The notes under the pieces were generated by a model, which was not told where the DNA came from, did no database searches, and saw nothing but the letters and a program-made list of their open reading frames with translations. Positions 1-9,170 of a stretch of DNA of 64,000 bases are shown here, one piece after another. The translations under genes were made by a program, and so were the position numbers. Origin of the DNA: Nitrosomonadales bacterium (GTDB taxonomy: Bacteria > Pseudomonadota > Gammaproteobacteria > Burkholderiales > Gallionellaceae); NCBI GenBank assembly GCA_016214695.1, contig JACRNY010000001.1:1054001-1118000 (forward strand), written 5' to 3'. How positions within the stretch are numbered: the first letter of the stretch is position 1; every line of letters begins with the position of its first letter.

Positions 1-394
1 GGCGCAGTTCCGCGGCGGCCGCCTGCGCCAGGAATAGCGGCGCTTTCAGGTTGGTGCCCAGCAGGTCGTTCCATTGCTGCTCGTTCATGCCGTCGAGCGG
101 CGTCGGGTAGAAGCTGGAAGCGTTGTTGACCAGCGCATCCAGATGCCCGAACTGCTGGACCACATCCGCCACCACACGCGGCAGGGTGGCGATCTTCAGC
201 AGGTCGGCCTGCACGGTGATGGCCGAATCGGGCCGCTGCTCGTTCAGCTCGGCGCGCAGGGCCAGCGCGTCATACAGCGAGGAACGGCAATGGATGGCGA
301 CGTTCGCGCCCGCTGCATGCAAACGGCGTACGATGGCCGCGCCGACGCGCTTCGCCCCGCCTGTCACCAACACTGTTTTGCCTTGCATCGCCAT
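1..394 (-). CDS. SDR-family oxidoreductase, pteridine reductase-like (C-terminus cut by window edge)
   Basis: Reverse-strand reading from ATG at 394 gives MAMQGKTVLVTGGAKRVGAAIVRRLHAAGANVAIHCRSS...NNASSFYPTPLDG, with the TGxxxRxG nucleotide-binding motif and NNAS; open to the window edge. Confidence 0.85.
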   Translation of the reverse strand, partial: MAMQGKTVLVTGGAKRVGAAIVRRLHAAGANVAIHCRSSLYDALALRAELNEQRPDSAITVQADLLKIATLPRVVADVVQQFGHLDALVNNASSFYPTPLDGMNEQQWNDLLGTNLKAPLFLAQAAAAELR

Positions 395-433
395 ACCTAC
401 TAAACTGGAAACCCGCCCGAATTATACCTGACC

Positions 434-1588
434 ATGCCCGTCAACCTGCCCGCCCCTTCTGCCGATGCCCTTGCCCACAGCGCCGAGCTGTGCGGGGTCA
501 TTTGCCGCGACATCTCGGCCCAGGGCGGCTGGATACCCTTTTCGCGCTTCATGGAACTGGCGCTGTATGCACCCGGCCTGGGCTATTACACCGCCGGGGC
601 GCGCAAGTTCGGCGAATCCGGCGATTTCATCACCGCGCCCGAGCTCAGCACGCTGTTCGGCCGCACCGTGGCGCGGCAACTGGTCGAAGTCATGCAGGCC
701 AGTGCGCCGCACATCCTCGAACTCGGCGCCGGCAGCGGCAAGCTGGCACTGGATATCCTTGGCGAACTGGAGAAACGCGGCGAGCTGCCGGACAGCTATT
801 CCATCCTCGAAGTGAGCGCCGACCTGCGCGCCCGCCAGCAGGCCCTGCTGCAGGAGAGACTGCCGCATCTGGCCGGGCGCGTGCGCTGGCTGGACGCGCT
901 GCCGGAGAAGTTCTCCGGCGCGGTCATCGGCAACGAAGTGCTGGATGCATTGCCGGTACACCTGCTGTACTGGTCGGACGGCCGCATCCTCGAACGCGGT
1001 GTGGCCTGCCCGGCCGACCATTTCGTCTGGCAGGATCGGCAACCCGGTTGCCAGAGCCTGCTCGACATCGCCAAGAACATCAAAGTGCCCGACGATTACC
1101 TGAGCGAGGTCTCCATCACCGCACGCGGACTGGTCGCCAGCCTGTGCGAGCGCATGGAGAAAGGCGCGATGATCTTCATCGACTACGGCTTCGGCATGCG
1201 CGAGTACTACCATCCGCAGCGCGCACGCGGCACGCTCATGTGCCACTACCGCCACCATGCGCACGACGACCCCTTCTACCTGCCGGGCCTGCAGGACATC
1301 ACCGCGCATGTGGACTTCACCGCCGTGGCGGAAGCGGCCATCGACTGCGGCGCGCATTTCCTCGGCTACACCTCGCAGGCGCACTTCCTTATCAATAACG
1401 GGCTTACCGATCTGCTGGGCGAAGTTTCTCCGGACGAGGTCAAAGCCTATGCTCCACTTTCCGGTCAACTGCAGAAACTCACCAGCCCGGCCGAGATGGG
1501 CGAACTGTTCAAAGTGATCGCACTGGGGAAGGGACTGGATCAGCCACTGGCCGGCTTCCTGCGCGGCGATCTGTCGCGGTTGCTTTAA
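434..1588 (+). CDS. SAM-dependent methyltransferase, MidA/NDUFAF7 (DUF185) family
   Basis: 384 aa; ELGAGSGKLALDIL motif I; FIDYGFGMREYYHPQRARGTLMCHYRHHAHDDPFYLPGLQDITAHVDF is typical of the family. Confidence 0.9.
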   Translation: MPVNLPAPSADALAHSAELCGVICRDISAQGGWIPFSRFMELALYAPGLGYYTAGARKFGESGDFITAPELSTLFGRTVARQLVEVMQASAPHILELGAGSGKLALDILGELEKRGELPDSYSILEVSADLRARQQALLQERLPHLAGRVRWLDALPEKFSGAVIGNEVLDALPVHLLYWSDGRILERGVACPADHFVWQDRQPGCQSLLDIAKNIKVPDDYLSEVSITARGLVASLCERMEKGAMIFIDYGFGMREYYHPQRARGTLMCHYRHHAHDDPFYLPGLQDITAHVDFTAVAEAAIDCGAHFLGYTSQAHFLINNGLTDLLGEVSPDEVKAYAPLSGQLQKLTSPAEMGELFKVIALGKGLDQPLAGFLRGDLSRLL

Positions 1589-1671
1589 ATAACCGTTCGC
1601 CCTGATCCTTCGACTTCGCTCGGGACTAAAGGCAATATCGAAGGGCATTCCTTTTACTGCCGAACCACACC

Positions 1672-2172
1672 ATGCCCCGCATCCGCAGCTTCCCTCCCGT
1701 CGCCGATGACCACGCCATCATCCTCATCCTCGGCAGCATGCCCGGCAAGGAATCGCTGAGACAGCAACAGTACTACGCCCACCCGCACAACACCTTCTGG
1801 AAGATCATGGGCGAACTCGTCGGCGCGCATCCTGCCTTGCCCTACCCGCAACGCTTGCAGAAGCTCACCGCGACACATATCGCGTTATGGGATGTATTGC
1901 ACACCTGCGAACGCGAAGGCAGCCTGGACAGTGACATAACGCAGGAAGAGGCCAACGACTTCGCCACCTTCTTCGCGCAACATCCGCGCATCACGCAAGT
2001 GTGCTTCAACGGCGCAAAAGCCGAGCAGAGTTTCAAACGGTTCGTGCTGGAAAAACAGGAATTGCCACCGCTGCAGTTCGCACGACTGCCATCCACCAGT
2101 CCGGCACATGCGGGGATGCGTTATGAAGAGAAGTTGAAGGTGTGGAAGGACACCGTTCGTTCATGCATTTGA
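1672..2172 (+). CDS. DNA-deoxyinosine glycosylase / mismatch-type uracil-DNA glycosylase superfamily
   Basis: ILGSMPGKESLRQQQYYAHPHNTFWKIMGEL, ALWDVLHTCEREGSLDSDI and LPSTSPAH motifs. Confidence 0.85.
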   Translation: MPRIRSFPPVADDHAIILILGSMPGKESLRQQQYYAHPHNTFWKIMGELVGAHPALPYPQRLQKLTATHIALWDVLHTCEREGSLDSDITQEEANDFATFFAQHPRITQVCFNGAKAEQSFKRFVLEKQELPPLQFARLPSTSPAHAGMRYEEKLKVWKDTVRSCI

Positions 2173-2203
2173 TGCGCGAACGAACCAATTCGATGCCGAC
2201 GCT

Positions 2204-2611
2204 TTAACTTCCGCCGGCCATCCGCACAGCTCCGCTGATGTAACGAACGTAATCCCGGTCGGCGCCCTGCATATGCTCCGTGTACCAATCGCGCAGATAC
2301 TGTACGGTGTCCATGGTCACCTGGCGGCTCAAGGTCGTCATCTGCAACTGATCCAGCTTGGCCAGGAAGTGCTTGTGCAGATCGATGTGTTCCTGCAGTT
2401 TCGGATAACCGTGTATGCGCATCAAAGATTCTTCAACGGCGAAGTGGAAACGGGCATGTTCGCGCAACTGCTCAAGCTTGAAGAACACCTCGGACCATCT
2501 TTCCCGGTTCCCGATGGCACTGTCGATCACCGAAAAGAGATCGATGAAGCCCCTGTGCTGGTCGTCTATCTCTGCAACCCCGACTGAATATTCATCCTTC
2601 CATTGCATCAC
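2204..2611 (-). CDS. Bacteriohemerythrin
   Basis: 135 aa; W.D..SVGV..ID.QH, HF..EE, H...H and DWYTEH metal-binding pattern. Confidence 0.92.
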   Translation of the reverse strand: MMQWKDEYSVGVAEIDDQHRGFIDLFSVIDSAIGNRERWSEVFFKLEQLREHARFHFAVEESLMRIHGYPKLQEHIDLHKHFLAKLDQLQMTTLSRQVTMDTVQYLRDWYTEHMQGADRDYVRYISGAVRMAGGS

Positions 2612-2707
2612 TGCACTCCTGCTGGGTTAATTATGCACGCCCGGTGTGGACGTGGATTTTGGCGAGTCCCGCCTGGCGGGTCCGGTAAAAATATATGAAA
2701 CAATCAA

Positions 2708-2746
2708 AGGGAGTGACACCGCATATGTTTTCGCATTTCACTCCCT
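2708..2746 (-). terminator. Possible terminator/hairpin downstream of cca
   Basis: Perfect 8-bp arms GGGAGTGA...TCACTCCC followed on the minus strand by TTTGATTG; U-tract is weak. Confidence 0.4.
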
Positions 2747-2764
2747 TCTCAAACTCGACTGCAG

Positions 2765-3994
2765 CTAGCGCCCCTTGATCACCGCCTCCACCGCCAGGAT
2801 ACGCGCCTCGCGCACCTTGTCAGCGATGAGGTTCTTGTCAGCGCACGCTCTCGCGATGTCGCCCGCATTCACGGCTTGCGCCGCTCGGGCGCATTTCAGC
2901 ATGTAAGCGGACTGCGGGTAGGCGTCGTTCTCGTGACCGGTGCGACCATGCGCATCGGATTCGCAGGTGAGCAGTATCTGCGCGAAGCGTTCCGGCTTGC
3001 GCCACAGGTCGCAACTGTCGAACACCTTGACGATGGTGTCGGCGCGCAGCTCGCGCACTTTGTGCACGTGGCTGTGGTATTGCGCGACGAGCAGGGCGAG
3101 GTCGCGGCATTCGCCGGGCACGCGCAGGCGTTCGCACACTTTCTTGAGCAGGTCGACGCTGCGCTGTTCGTGGCCGATGTGGCGCGGCAGGGTATCTTCC
3201 GGCGTGGTGGCCTTGCCGAGATCGTGACCCAGTGCGGCGAAACGTATCTCCAGCGGGCGCTCGTGTTTGGCGGTGTCGTCCAGCACCATCATCACATGCA
3301 CGCCGCAGTCGATCTCGGGATGGTAGTGCGCGGGCTGCGGCACGCCGTACAGGGCATCGACTTCGGGCAGTATCTTCTTCAGTGCGCCGCATTCGCGCAG
3401 GGTAGTGAAGAAACGCGAGGGATGTTTTTCCATCAGGCCGCGCGCGAGTTCCTGCCACACTCGTTCGGCGACCAGCGCATCGACTTCGCCGTTGCTCACC
3501 ATGCTGCGCATCAAGGCCAGTGTCTCGGGTGCGAAAGTGAAACCGAAGCGCGCGGCGAAGCGCGCACCGCGCAGGATGCGCACCGGGTCCTCGGCGAAGG
3601 CGTCGCTGACGTGGCGCAGGATGCCCGCCTTGAGGTCGGCCTGGCCGTTGTAGGGATCGATGAGCTTGCCGTCGGCGTCCTCGGCGATGGCGTTGATGGT
3701 GAAGTCGCGGCGCAGCAGGTCCTGTTCCAGCGTCACGTCGGGCGCTGCATAGACGTTGAAGCCTTTGTAGCCCGCCGCGGTCTTGCGCTCGGTGCGCGCC
3801 AGCGCGTATTCCTCGTGCGTGTCGGGATGCAGGAACACGGGGAAGTCGCTGCCCACGGGCCGGAAGCCGCGCTTCGCCATCTCTTGCGGCGAGCTGCCCA
3901 CCACCACCCAGTCGTGGTCCTGCACCGGCAGGCCGAGCAGGCGGTCGCGCACCGCACCGCCGACGCAGAACACCTGCAAAGATGAGGTACTCAT
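2765..3994 (-). CDS. cca: CCA-adding tRNA nucleotidyltransferase (multifunctional, with HD domain)
   Basis: FCVGGAVRDRLLGLPVQDHDWVVVG, RRDFTINAIA, HDLGKATTPEDTLPRHIGHE. Start placed at 3994 (MSTSSLQVF); the longer ORF start lies in a palindromic repeat. Confidence 0.95.
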   Translation of the reverse strand: MSTSSLQVFCVGGAVRDRLLGLPVQDHDWVVVGSSPQEMAKRGFRPVGSDFPVFLHPDTHEEYALARTERKTAAGYKGFNVYAAPDVTLEQDLLRRDFTINAIAEDADGKLIDPYNGQADLKAGILRHVSDAFAEDPVRILRGARFAARFGFTFAPETLALMRSMVSNGEVDALVAERVWQELARGLMEKHPSRFFTTLRECGALKKILPEVDALYGVPQPAHYHPEIDCGVHVMMVLDDTAKHERPLEIRFAALGHDLGKATTPEDTLPRHIGHEQRSVDLLKKVCERLRVPGECRDLALLVAQYHSHVHKVRELRADTIVKVFDSCDLWRKPERFAQILLTCESDAHGRTGHENDAYPQSAYMLKCARAAQAVNAGDIARACADKNLIADKVREARILAVEAVIKGR

Positions 3995-4014
3995 CGACAC
4001 CCCCCCCACCCGAA

Positions 4015-4036
4015 CCCTCCCCCAATGGGAGAGGGG
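4015..4036. repeat. REP-like palindrome (CCCTCCCCCAATGGGAGAGGGG)
   Basis: Imperfect palindrome in the slt-cca spacer; related motif at about 60325. Confidence 0.55.
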
Positions 4037-4067
4037 CCAAGCGTGAAAATCCATTTCAGCTTCCCGT

Positions 4068-5969
4068 TCATTTCTGCACCTTGGCCTCGATCGTCCCGAG
4101 CCGTTGCTTGAGCGGTCGTTCAGACTGCCCGAACAGCATGGCGTAGTAGTTGGTGTTGCTCATCACTTTCTTCACGTAGTCGCGCGTCTCGTCGAACGGG
4201 ATGGTCTCGATGTAGATGGCGCCTTCCAGCTTTTTGGTGCCGCGCCATTGCTTGGCCCGTGTCGGCCCCGCATTGTAGGCGGCGGAGGCCAGCACGGGGT
4301 TCTCGTCGAACTGGTTGAACACGGTCTTCATGTAATAGGTGCCGAGTTTGATGTTCACGTCCAGCTGGTGGATGAGGCCCTTGCGATAACCCTTCATGCC
4401 CATCTGCCGCGCCACCCAGCGCGCCGTATCCGGCATGATCTGCATGATACCCGCCGCACCGGCATCCGACTTCGCCCTGGTGGCGAACCGGCTTTCCTGC
4501 CGCATCAGACCGTACACCCAGGCCTCCTCCAGACCGTGCTTGTGCAGGTTCTCGCGCAGCGCATCGCGGTAGGGCGCCGGATAGCGCAGGTTGAAGTCGT
4601 GCACGCTGACGGTGCGGTCCGCGGCATTGATGGAGCGGTCATACATCTCGTTGCGCTGCGCTACCTCGGCAGCAGCCAGCAGCTGCCGGTCGCTGAAGCG
4701 GCGTGTCGCCCATGCCCACTCCTTGGCTGCCTCGCTGCGCATGTCCATGCGGTACAGCAGCAGGGTGCGCTGTATCGCCGGCATCGCCTGGATGGCCTCG
4801 ATCTCCGCCTCGCTCGCGCGGTGCCCCGGCGTGACCACAGAGGCGCCCGCCTCCCTGCCCAGTTCCTCGGCGGCGAGCTGGCCGTAGAAGTTGTATTCGC
4901 GGCTGAGTTCGGTGAGCAAGGCTTCCGCTTCCGCCGGCCGCGCCAGTTGCTGCAGCGCGCGCGCCTTCCAGTAGCGCCAGACACCCTCGCTCTGTTGCTG
5001 CGGCGCCATGGCGCCGATGCTGGACCATACCTCGTGCCAGTTCTGCACGCGCAGGGCGGCGCGCGTGCGCCACGCCAGCTGCTTCGGGTTCAGCGCCGCA
5101 TCGCCCGCCACCGCGAACCAGAGCAAGGCTCGCTCGTCGTGCGCTTGCGCGCCGGCAAAACCGATCCATCCGAAGAAGTAGCGCTGCTCCTCCTCGGTGA
5201 AGTGATTGGCGATCTTCTCCCAGCGCGCGAAGGCGATCTCCGGGGATTGCCGGGACAGGCGCAGCAAGGCGAACAGCGCGGTCAGGCGGCGACCCGTGCC
5301 GGCATCCTCGAACCTGGTCTTCTCCAGATAGCGGCGCGGGTTGCTCGATGCCACGCTCAATTCGGCCGCGGGGAATTGCTCCGCTTTTGGCAGCTGCTTG
5401 ATGAGCTGTTTGGCAAAGGACACGTTGCCCGCTTCCAGTGCCAGACGCATGCGCTTCCACACGTCGGCATCGGCGATGATGCCGAGCTTGCGCGCGCGCT
5501 CGAACAGCGGCGTGCAACTCTCCGGCATCTCGTCGTCGCGGAACCACAGCTTGTGGGCCTCCTCCAGTGCGGCCAGTTCGTCGCTCTGCCGGCGTAGCTG
5601 CAGGCCATAGCAGGCCAGCTCGTCGTCGATGTTGATCAGGTGCGGATATTCTTCGGCGAACGCTTCCCAGCTCTCGTGCTTGCCGAGGAACTTCAACCAA
5701 TCGCCGCGGAACTGGTCGACTGCCGGGCTCTCGTCATTGCGCGCGAGGAAGTCCTTGATCGCCTCGGTAGGCCGCGTGCTCAGGCGCGCGCGCAACTGGA
5801 AATTGGTGGCATAGATCTCCAGCGGCGTGTCCTGCAGATTCTCCACCGCCTTGTCCAGGCGAGCGAGATTGCCGACACGCAATGCCTCGCGTGCAGCCCG
5901 AAAATCACTCTCTGGATTCGCCAGCGCGCACACAGGCAACGCCAGCAACAACGGCAACAGGAATCTCAT
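4068..5969 (-). CDS. slt: Soluble lytic murein transglycosylase (Slt70-like)
   Basis: Signal peptide MRFLLPLLLALPVCALA; catalytic ESRFATRAKSDAGAAGIMQIMPDTARWVA and AAYNAGPTRAKQW. Confidence 0.93.
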   Translation of the reverse strand: MRFLLPLLLALPVCALANPESDFRAAREALRVGNLARLDKAVENLQDTPLEIYATNFQLRARLSTRPTEAIKDFLARNDESPAVDQFRGDWLKFLGKHESWEAFAEEYPHLINIDDELACYGLQLRRQSDELAALEEAHKLWFRDDEMPESCTPLFERARKLGIIADADVWKRMRLALEAGNVSFAKQLIKQLPKAEQFPAAELSVASSNPRRYLEKTRFEDAGTGRRLTALFALLRLSRQSPEIAFARWEKIANHFTEEEQRYFFGWIGFAGAQAHDERALLWFAVAGDAALNPKQLAWRTRAALRVQNWHEVWSSIGAMAPQQQSEGVWRYWKARALQQLARPAEAEALLTELSREYNFYGQLAAEELGREAGASVVTPGHRASEAEIEAIQAMPAIQRTLLLYRMDMRSEAAKEWAWATRRFSDRQLLAAAEVAQRNEMYDRSINAADRTVSVHDFNLRYPAPYRDALRENLHKHGLEEAWVYGLMRQESRFATRAKSDAGAAGIMQIMPDTARWVARQMGMKGYRKGLIHQLDVNIKLGTYYMKTVFNQFDENPVLASAAYNAGPTRAKQWRGTKKLEGAIYIETIPFDETRDYVKKVMSNTNYYAMLFGQSERPLKQRLGTIEAKVQK

Positions 5970-6107
5970 GGGAATTGTCTTGGAAACACTGCTTGAAGAA
6001 TAACACAGAGCGCCTTGCGGCACGTCGGGCTGACACCCCGGACAGGGCACAGCATAAGGCCTGTGACCGGAAGGGCTCTCTGTGCAGAGCCGCCCCGGCC
6101 GGCTTGT

Positions 6108-6323
6108 TCACTGCTGGTATGCGTACATCTTGTTCAGGAAGGTTTCGACATCCGCCGTCGCCAGCTCGCCGGGCATCTTTCCCCGCGCACTCGCACGGGC
6201 ATGCTCGCCGACCAGCTCCAGCTGCGGATTCCATCCCGCGCACATCACTTCGTCGCCGTACGCTTCGGCCGCTTCTGTCTCGCGTTCGATCTCGTAGCTG
6301 CTCATGTTCATCACGATGGTCAT
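6108..6323 (-). CDS. Small uncharacterised protein (71 aa)
   Basis: Strong Shine-Dalgarno AAGGAGGTGTGAC directly upstream of ATG at 6323; no recognised family. Confidence 0.6.
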   Translation of the reverse strand: MTIVMNMSSYEIERETEAAEAYGDEVMCAGWNPQLELVGEHARASARGKMPGELATADVETFLNKMYAYQQ

Positions 6324-6377
6324 GTCACACCTCCTTCTGGCAGAAGCATCTCGTGCCCCTGTAGATAGGGTATCGGC

Positions 6378-7709
6378 TCAGGCGCGGGAAAGTTTAGCGC
6401 GCACCAGCTCGATGTGGCTGCGCAGTTCGTACAGATGGCTGGAGAACGCCACCGGCAGGCGCAGGTGGTTGACCTTGTTCTCGATGGCGTCGAGTTCCTT
6501 GCGGAACCTCGCCATATCCACCGGCTCGGCAGCGTTGCGCAGCTGCAACTCGAGGAAACGCAATTCGCCATACAGCTTGTGGATGCGCGACTTGACCAGC
6601 CAGTTATAGGCGGCGGGCGCGATACGGCTGAGCGGGATGGCCAGCGCCAGCAGCGGAAGCAGGATGATGAGCACGCGGTTGACGAAGGTCGCCGCCCAGA
6701 ACGGCAGATAGCGGTCGAGGAAGGGCGGGCCGGATTCGTAGAAATGCGCGGCCTGGGTGCTCATCTCGAAGTCGGTGTCCTTGTCGGAAGGGAATTCGCG
6801 CTCCTGCTGCAGCATGCCGGCTCCGCTGTGGACGCGCGTGAGCACCTTGAGCACCAGATAGACCAGCGCCGGATGCATGGAATCGCGTGCCACCAGCGTC
6901 ACCGTGGGGGCCAGCAGGTGCACTTCGTGCGGCGGGACATTGGCGGCCAGACTCAGTGCACCTTCCGGCAGCACCAGATGGCGCAGGAAGTTGAACTGGC
7001 GTGAATAGGCCTCGGCCTCGTCCAGATCGACCAGGGACACTCCGGGCAACCCCGCGACCTCCTGGATCAGCGGCGAAGTCGGCACGCCGGACAGGAACAC
7101 CACATCCGCCACATCGTGGCGCAACGCCTCCTTCGCATCGTCCTCGCCGATCTCGTAGAAGGCGCTGTTCTGCTCGGTCACGCCGGCCGCCTCCAGCACC
7201 ATCTTCGTCAGGATGTTGGTGCCGCTACCGGTTCTTCCGACCGCGATGCGGCGGCCCTTCAAGGCCGACAGATGCTCTATGCGGCGTTGACCCTTGCTGA
7301 ATATCCAGAGCGGTTCGTAGTAGAGGCTGCCGAGCGAGACCAGACCGACTGCAGATTCAGACCGCGCCACGCCGCCTGGCACGAAGGCCATATCCACATC
7401 TGCTCCTTCCTTGCGTAATTCTTCCAGACTGGGCAAGGGCCCCTCGGATTCACGTATCTCCAGCGCCACGCGGTCCTGCTGCAGCAACGCCTCGTACAGG
7501 CGCGCATAAGCCTGGTAGTTGCCGTCTTCCTTGCTGATGGAGATGACTATCTTCTTGGGCGGGGCAGGATCGATCAGCCAGTAGCCGAGGATGGCGATGA
7601 GGACCAGCGCCAGCAGGTAAGGTACCGACGCCTTGAACGCCTCGTGCGGCAGTGACACATGCAGCTCTGCGCGTTCAAGTTCTGTGTCTGGCTTTGCATT
7701 CATCATCAT
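6378..7709 (-). CDS. TAXI-family (TRAP-type) solute-binding protein, membrane anchored
   Basis: N-terminal TM (VPYLLALVLIAILGYWLI), GRRIAVGRTGSGTNILTKMVLEAAGV, C-terminal TM (FVNRVLIILLPLLALAIPL) and coiled-coil tail. ATG cluster at 7703-7709. Confidence 0.8.
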   Translation of the reverse strand: MMMNAKPDTELERAELHVSLPHEAFKASVPYLLALVLIAILGYWLIDPAPPKKIVISISKEDGNYQAYARLYEALLQQDRVALEIRESEGPLPSLEELRKEGADVDMAFVPGGVARSESAVGLVSLGSLYYEPLWIFSKGQRRIEHLSALKGRRIAVGRTGSGTNILTKMVLEAAGVTEQNSAFYEIGEDDAKEALRHDVADVVFLSGVPTSPLIQEVAGLPGVSLVDLDEAEAYSRQFNFLRHLVLPEGALSLAANVPPHEVHLLAPTVTLVARDSMHPALVYLVLKVLTRVHSGAGMLQQEREFPSDKDTDFEMSTQAAHFYESGPPFLDRYLPFWAATFVNRVLIILLPLLALAIPLSRIAPAAYNWLVKSRIHKLYGELRFLELQLRNAAEPVDMARFRKELDAIENKVNHLRLPVAFSSHLYELRSHIELVRAKLSRA

Positions 7710-7723
7710 CAGGAATGTGTCAG

Positions 7724-7800
7724 TGGCGCGCCCGGCGGGAGTCGAACCCACGACCCTTGGCTTCGGAAACCAATACTCTATCCAGCTGAGCTACGGGCGC
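7724..7800 (-). tRNA. tRNA-Arg(CCG)
   Basis: GCGCCCGTAGCTCAGCTGGATAGAGTATTGGTTTCCGAAGCCAAGGGTCGTGGGTTCGACTCCCGCCGGGCGCGCCA folds as a cloverleaf; anticodon loop TTCCGAA; encoded CCA. Confidence 0.96.
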
Positions 7801-7879
7801 TTTGAACGGCGCGCAGTATAGCGGTTTTTTGCACCCCCCGCCCGCGCCGGAATGCGCAAAAAATGCTATCGTTCGCACC

Positions 7880-8302
7880 ATGAATTTCCTCAATCCTGGC
7901 CCCGAAGTGATCTGCAAACTGCTGCGCGAGGCAAAGACCGTCGCCGTGGTGGGGTTGTCACCCAATCCGGGGCGGCCGAGCTTCAACGTGGCCAGGGCGC
8001 TGCAGGGCTTCGGCCACCGCATCATCCCGGTCCGCCCATTGGTTCAGGAAGTATTGGGCGAAAAGGCGTATCCCGACCTGGAAAGCCTGCCCGAAGTACC
8101 CGACATCGTGGATGTGTTCCGCGCGCCGGAACATGTGCCGGCCATCGTGGAAAGCTGCATCAAACTCGGCATCAGAAATCTCTGGCTGCAGGACGGGGTG
8201 GTGCACGAGGAAGCCGCATTGCGTGCGCAGCAGGCCGGCATCACCGTGGTGATGGACAGATGCATGTTCCGCGACCACGCGCAGTTATGTGCCGACGTAT
8301 AA
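7880..8302 (+). CDS. CoA-binding domain protein
   Basis: MNFLNPGPEVICKLLREAKTVAVVGLSPNPGRPSFNVARALQGFGHRIIPVRP; NLWLQDGVVHEEAALRAQQAGI; start chosen at 7880. Confidence 0.88.
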   Translation: MNFLNPGPEVICKLLREAKTVAVVGLSPNPGRPSFNVARALQGFGHRIIPVRPLVQEVLGEKAYPDLESLPEVPDIVDVFRAPEHVPAIVESCIKLGIRNLWLQDGVVHEEAALRAQQAGITVVMDRCMFRDHAQLCADV

Positions 8303-8329
8303 TCTTCGTCATCTGAAAGACCTGGACAT

Positions 8330-9160
8330 ATGCCCCTCAAATTCACCAAGATGCACGGCGCCGGCAACGACTTCGTGGTGCTGGACGGCGTGCACCAGTC
8401 GGTCGCGCTGTCGCCGGAACAGATCCGCTTCATTGCCGACCGCCATTTCGGCATCGGCTGCGACCAGATCCTGCTGGTGGAGAAGACCCCGCGCGAGGAC
8501 GCCGATTTCCGCTACCGCATCTTCAATGCCGACGGCAGCGAGGTCGAGCAGTGCGGCAACGGTGCGCGTTGCTTCGTGCGTTTCGTGCATGAGAAGAAGC
8601 TCACCGGCAAGCGCGAGATCGTGGTGGAGACCAAAAGCGGCCTGATCTCGCCCAGCCTGGCGGAAGACGGGCGCGTCACCGTGAACATGGGCGCCCCGAT
8701 CCTCGAACCCGCACGCATCCCCTTCCTCAGCGACAGCAGCGAGGTGATCCAGCCCCTGCAGGTCGGCAGGAAGAAAGTGCAGATCACCGCCGTGTCCATG
8801 GGCAACCCGCATGCGGTGCAGGTAGTCAAGGATGTGGAGACCGCCGATGTCGAGACATTGGGGCCGCTGATCGAGAACCATGCCAGTTTCCCCAAGCGTG
8901 TGAATGCCGGCTTCATGCAGGTCGTGGACCGTTCACATATCAAGCTGCGCGTGTACGAGCGCGGCGCCGGCGAGACACTGTCCTGCGGCACCGGCGCCTG
9001 TGCCGCCGTGGTCGCCGGCATTCGGCGCAAACTGCTGGACACCACCGTGCATGTCGCCACCCGCGGCGGCACGCTCACCATCAACTGGGCGGGCGAACAT
9101 TCGCCCGTGCTGATGACCGGCCCGGCCATCACGGTGTACGAAGGCGAGATCAACCTGTAA
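8330..9160 (+). CDS. dapF: Diaminopimelate epimerase
   Basis: [48 protein letters not shown]. Confidence 0.97.
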   Translation: MPLKFTKMHGAGNDFVVLDGVHQSVALSPEQIRFIADRHFGIGCDQILLVEKTPREDADFRYRIFNADGSEVEQCGNGARCFVRFVHEKKLTGKREIVVETKSGLISPSLAEDGRVTVNMGAPILEPARIPFLSDSSEVIQPLQVGRKKVQITAVSMGNPHAVQVVKDVETADVETLGPLIENHASFPKRVNAGFMQVVDRSHIKLRVYERGAGETLSCGTGACAAVVAGIRRKLLDTTVHVATRGGTLTINWAGEHSPVLMTGPAITVYEGEINL

Positions 9161-9170
9161 GAGGCAAACG

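Noticed and set aside
422-1648. 408-aa minus-strand ORF opposite the MidA-like methyltransferase
   Set aside because: Antisense shadow ORF; the plus-strand protein has recognised motifs and codon-consistent structure.
3994-4054. N-terminal extension of cca in the ORF track (MDFHAWPLSHWGRVRVGGVS)
   Set aside because: Encoded by a palindromic repeat in the spacer; conserved Cca start is MSTSSLQVFCVGGAVRD.
7712-7751. Extended start of the TAXI gene (MGSTPAGRATDTFL...)
   Set aside because: Those codons overlap the tRNA-Arg gene; start taken at the ATG cluster 7703-7709.
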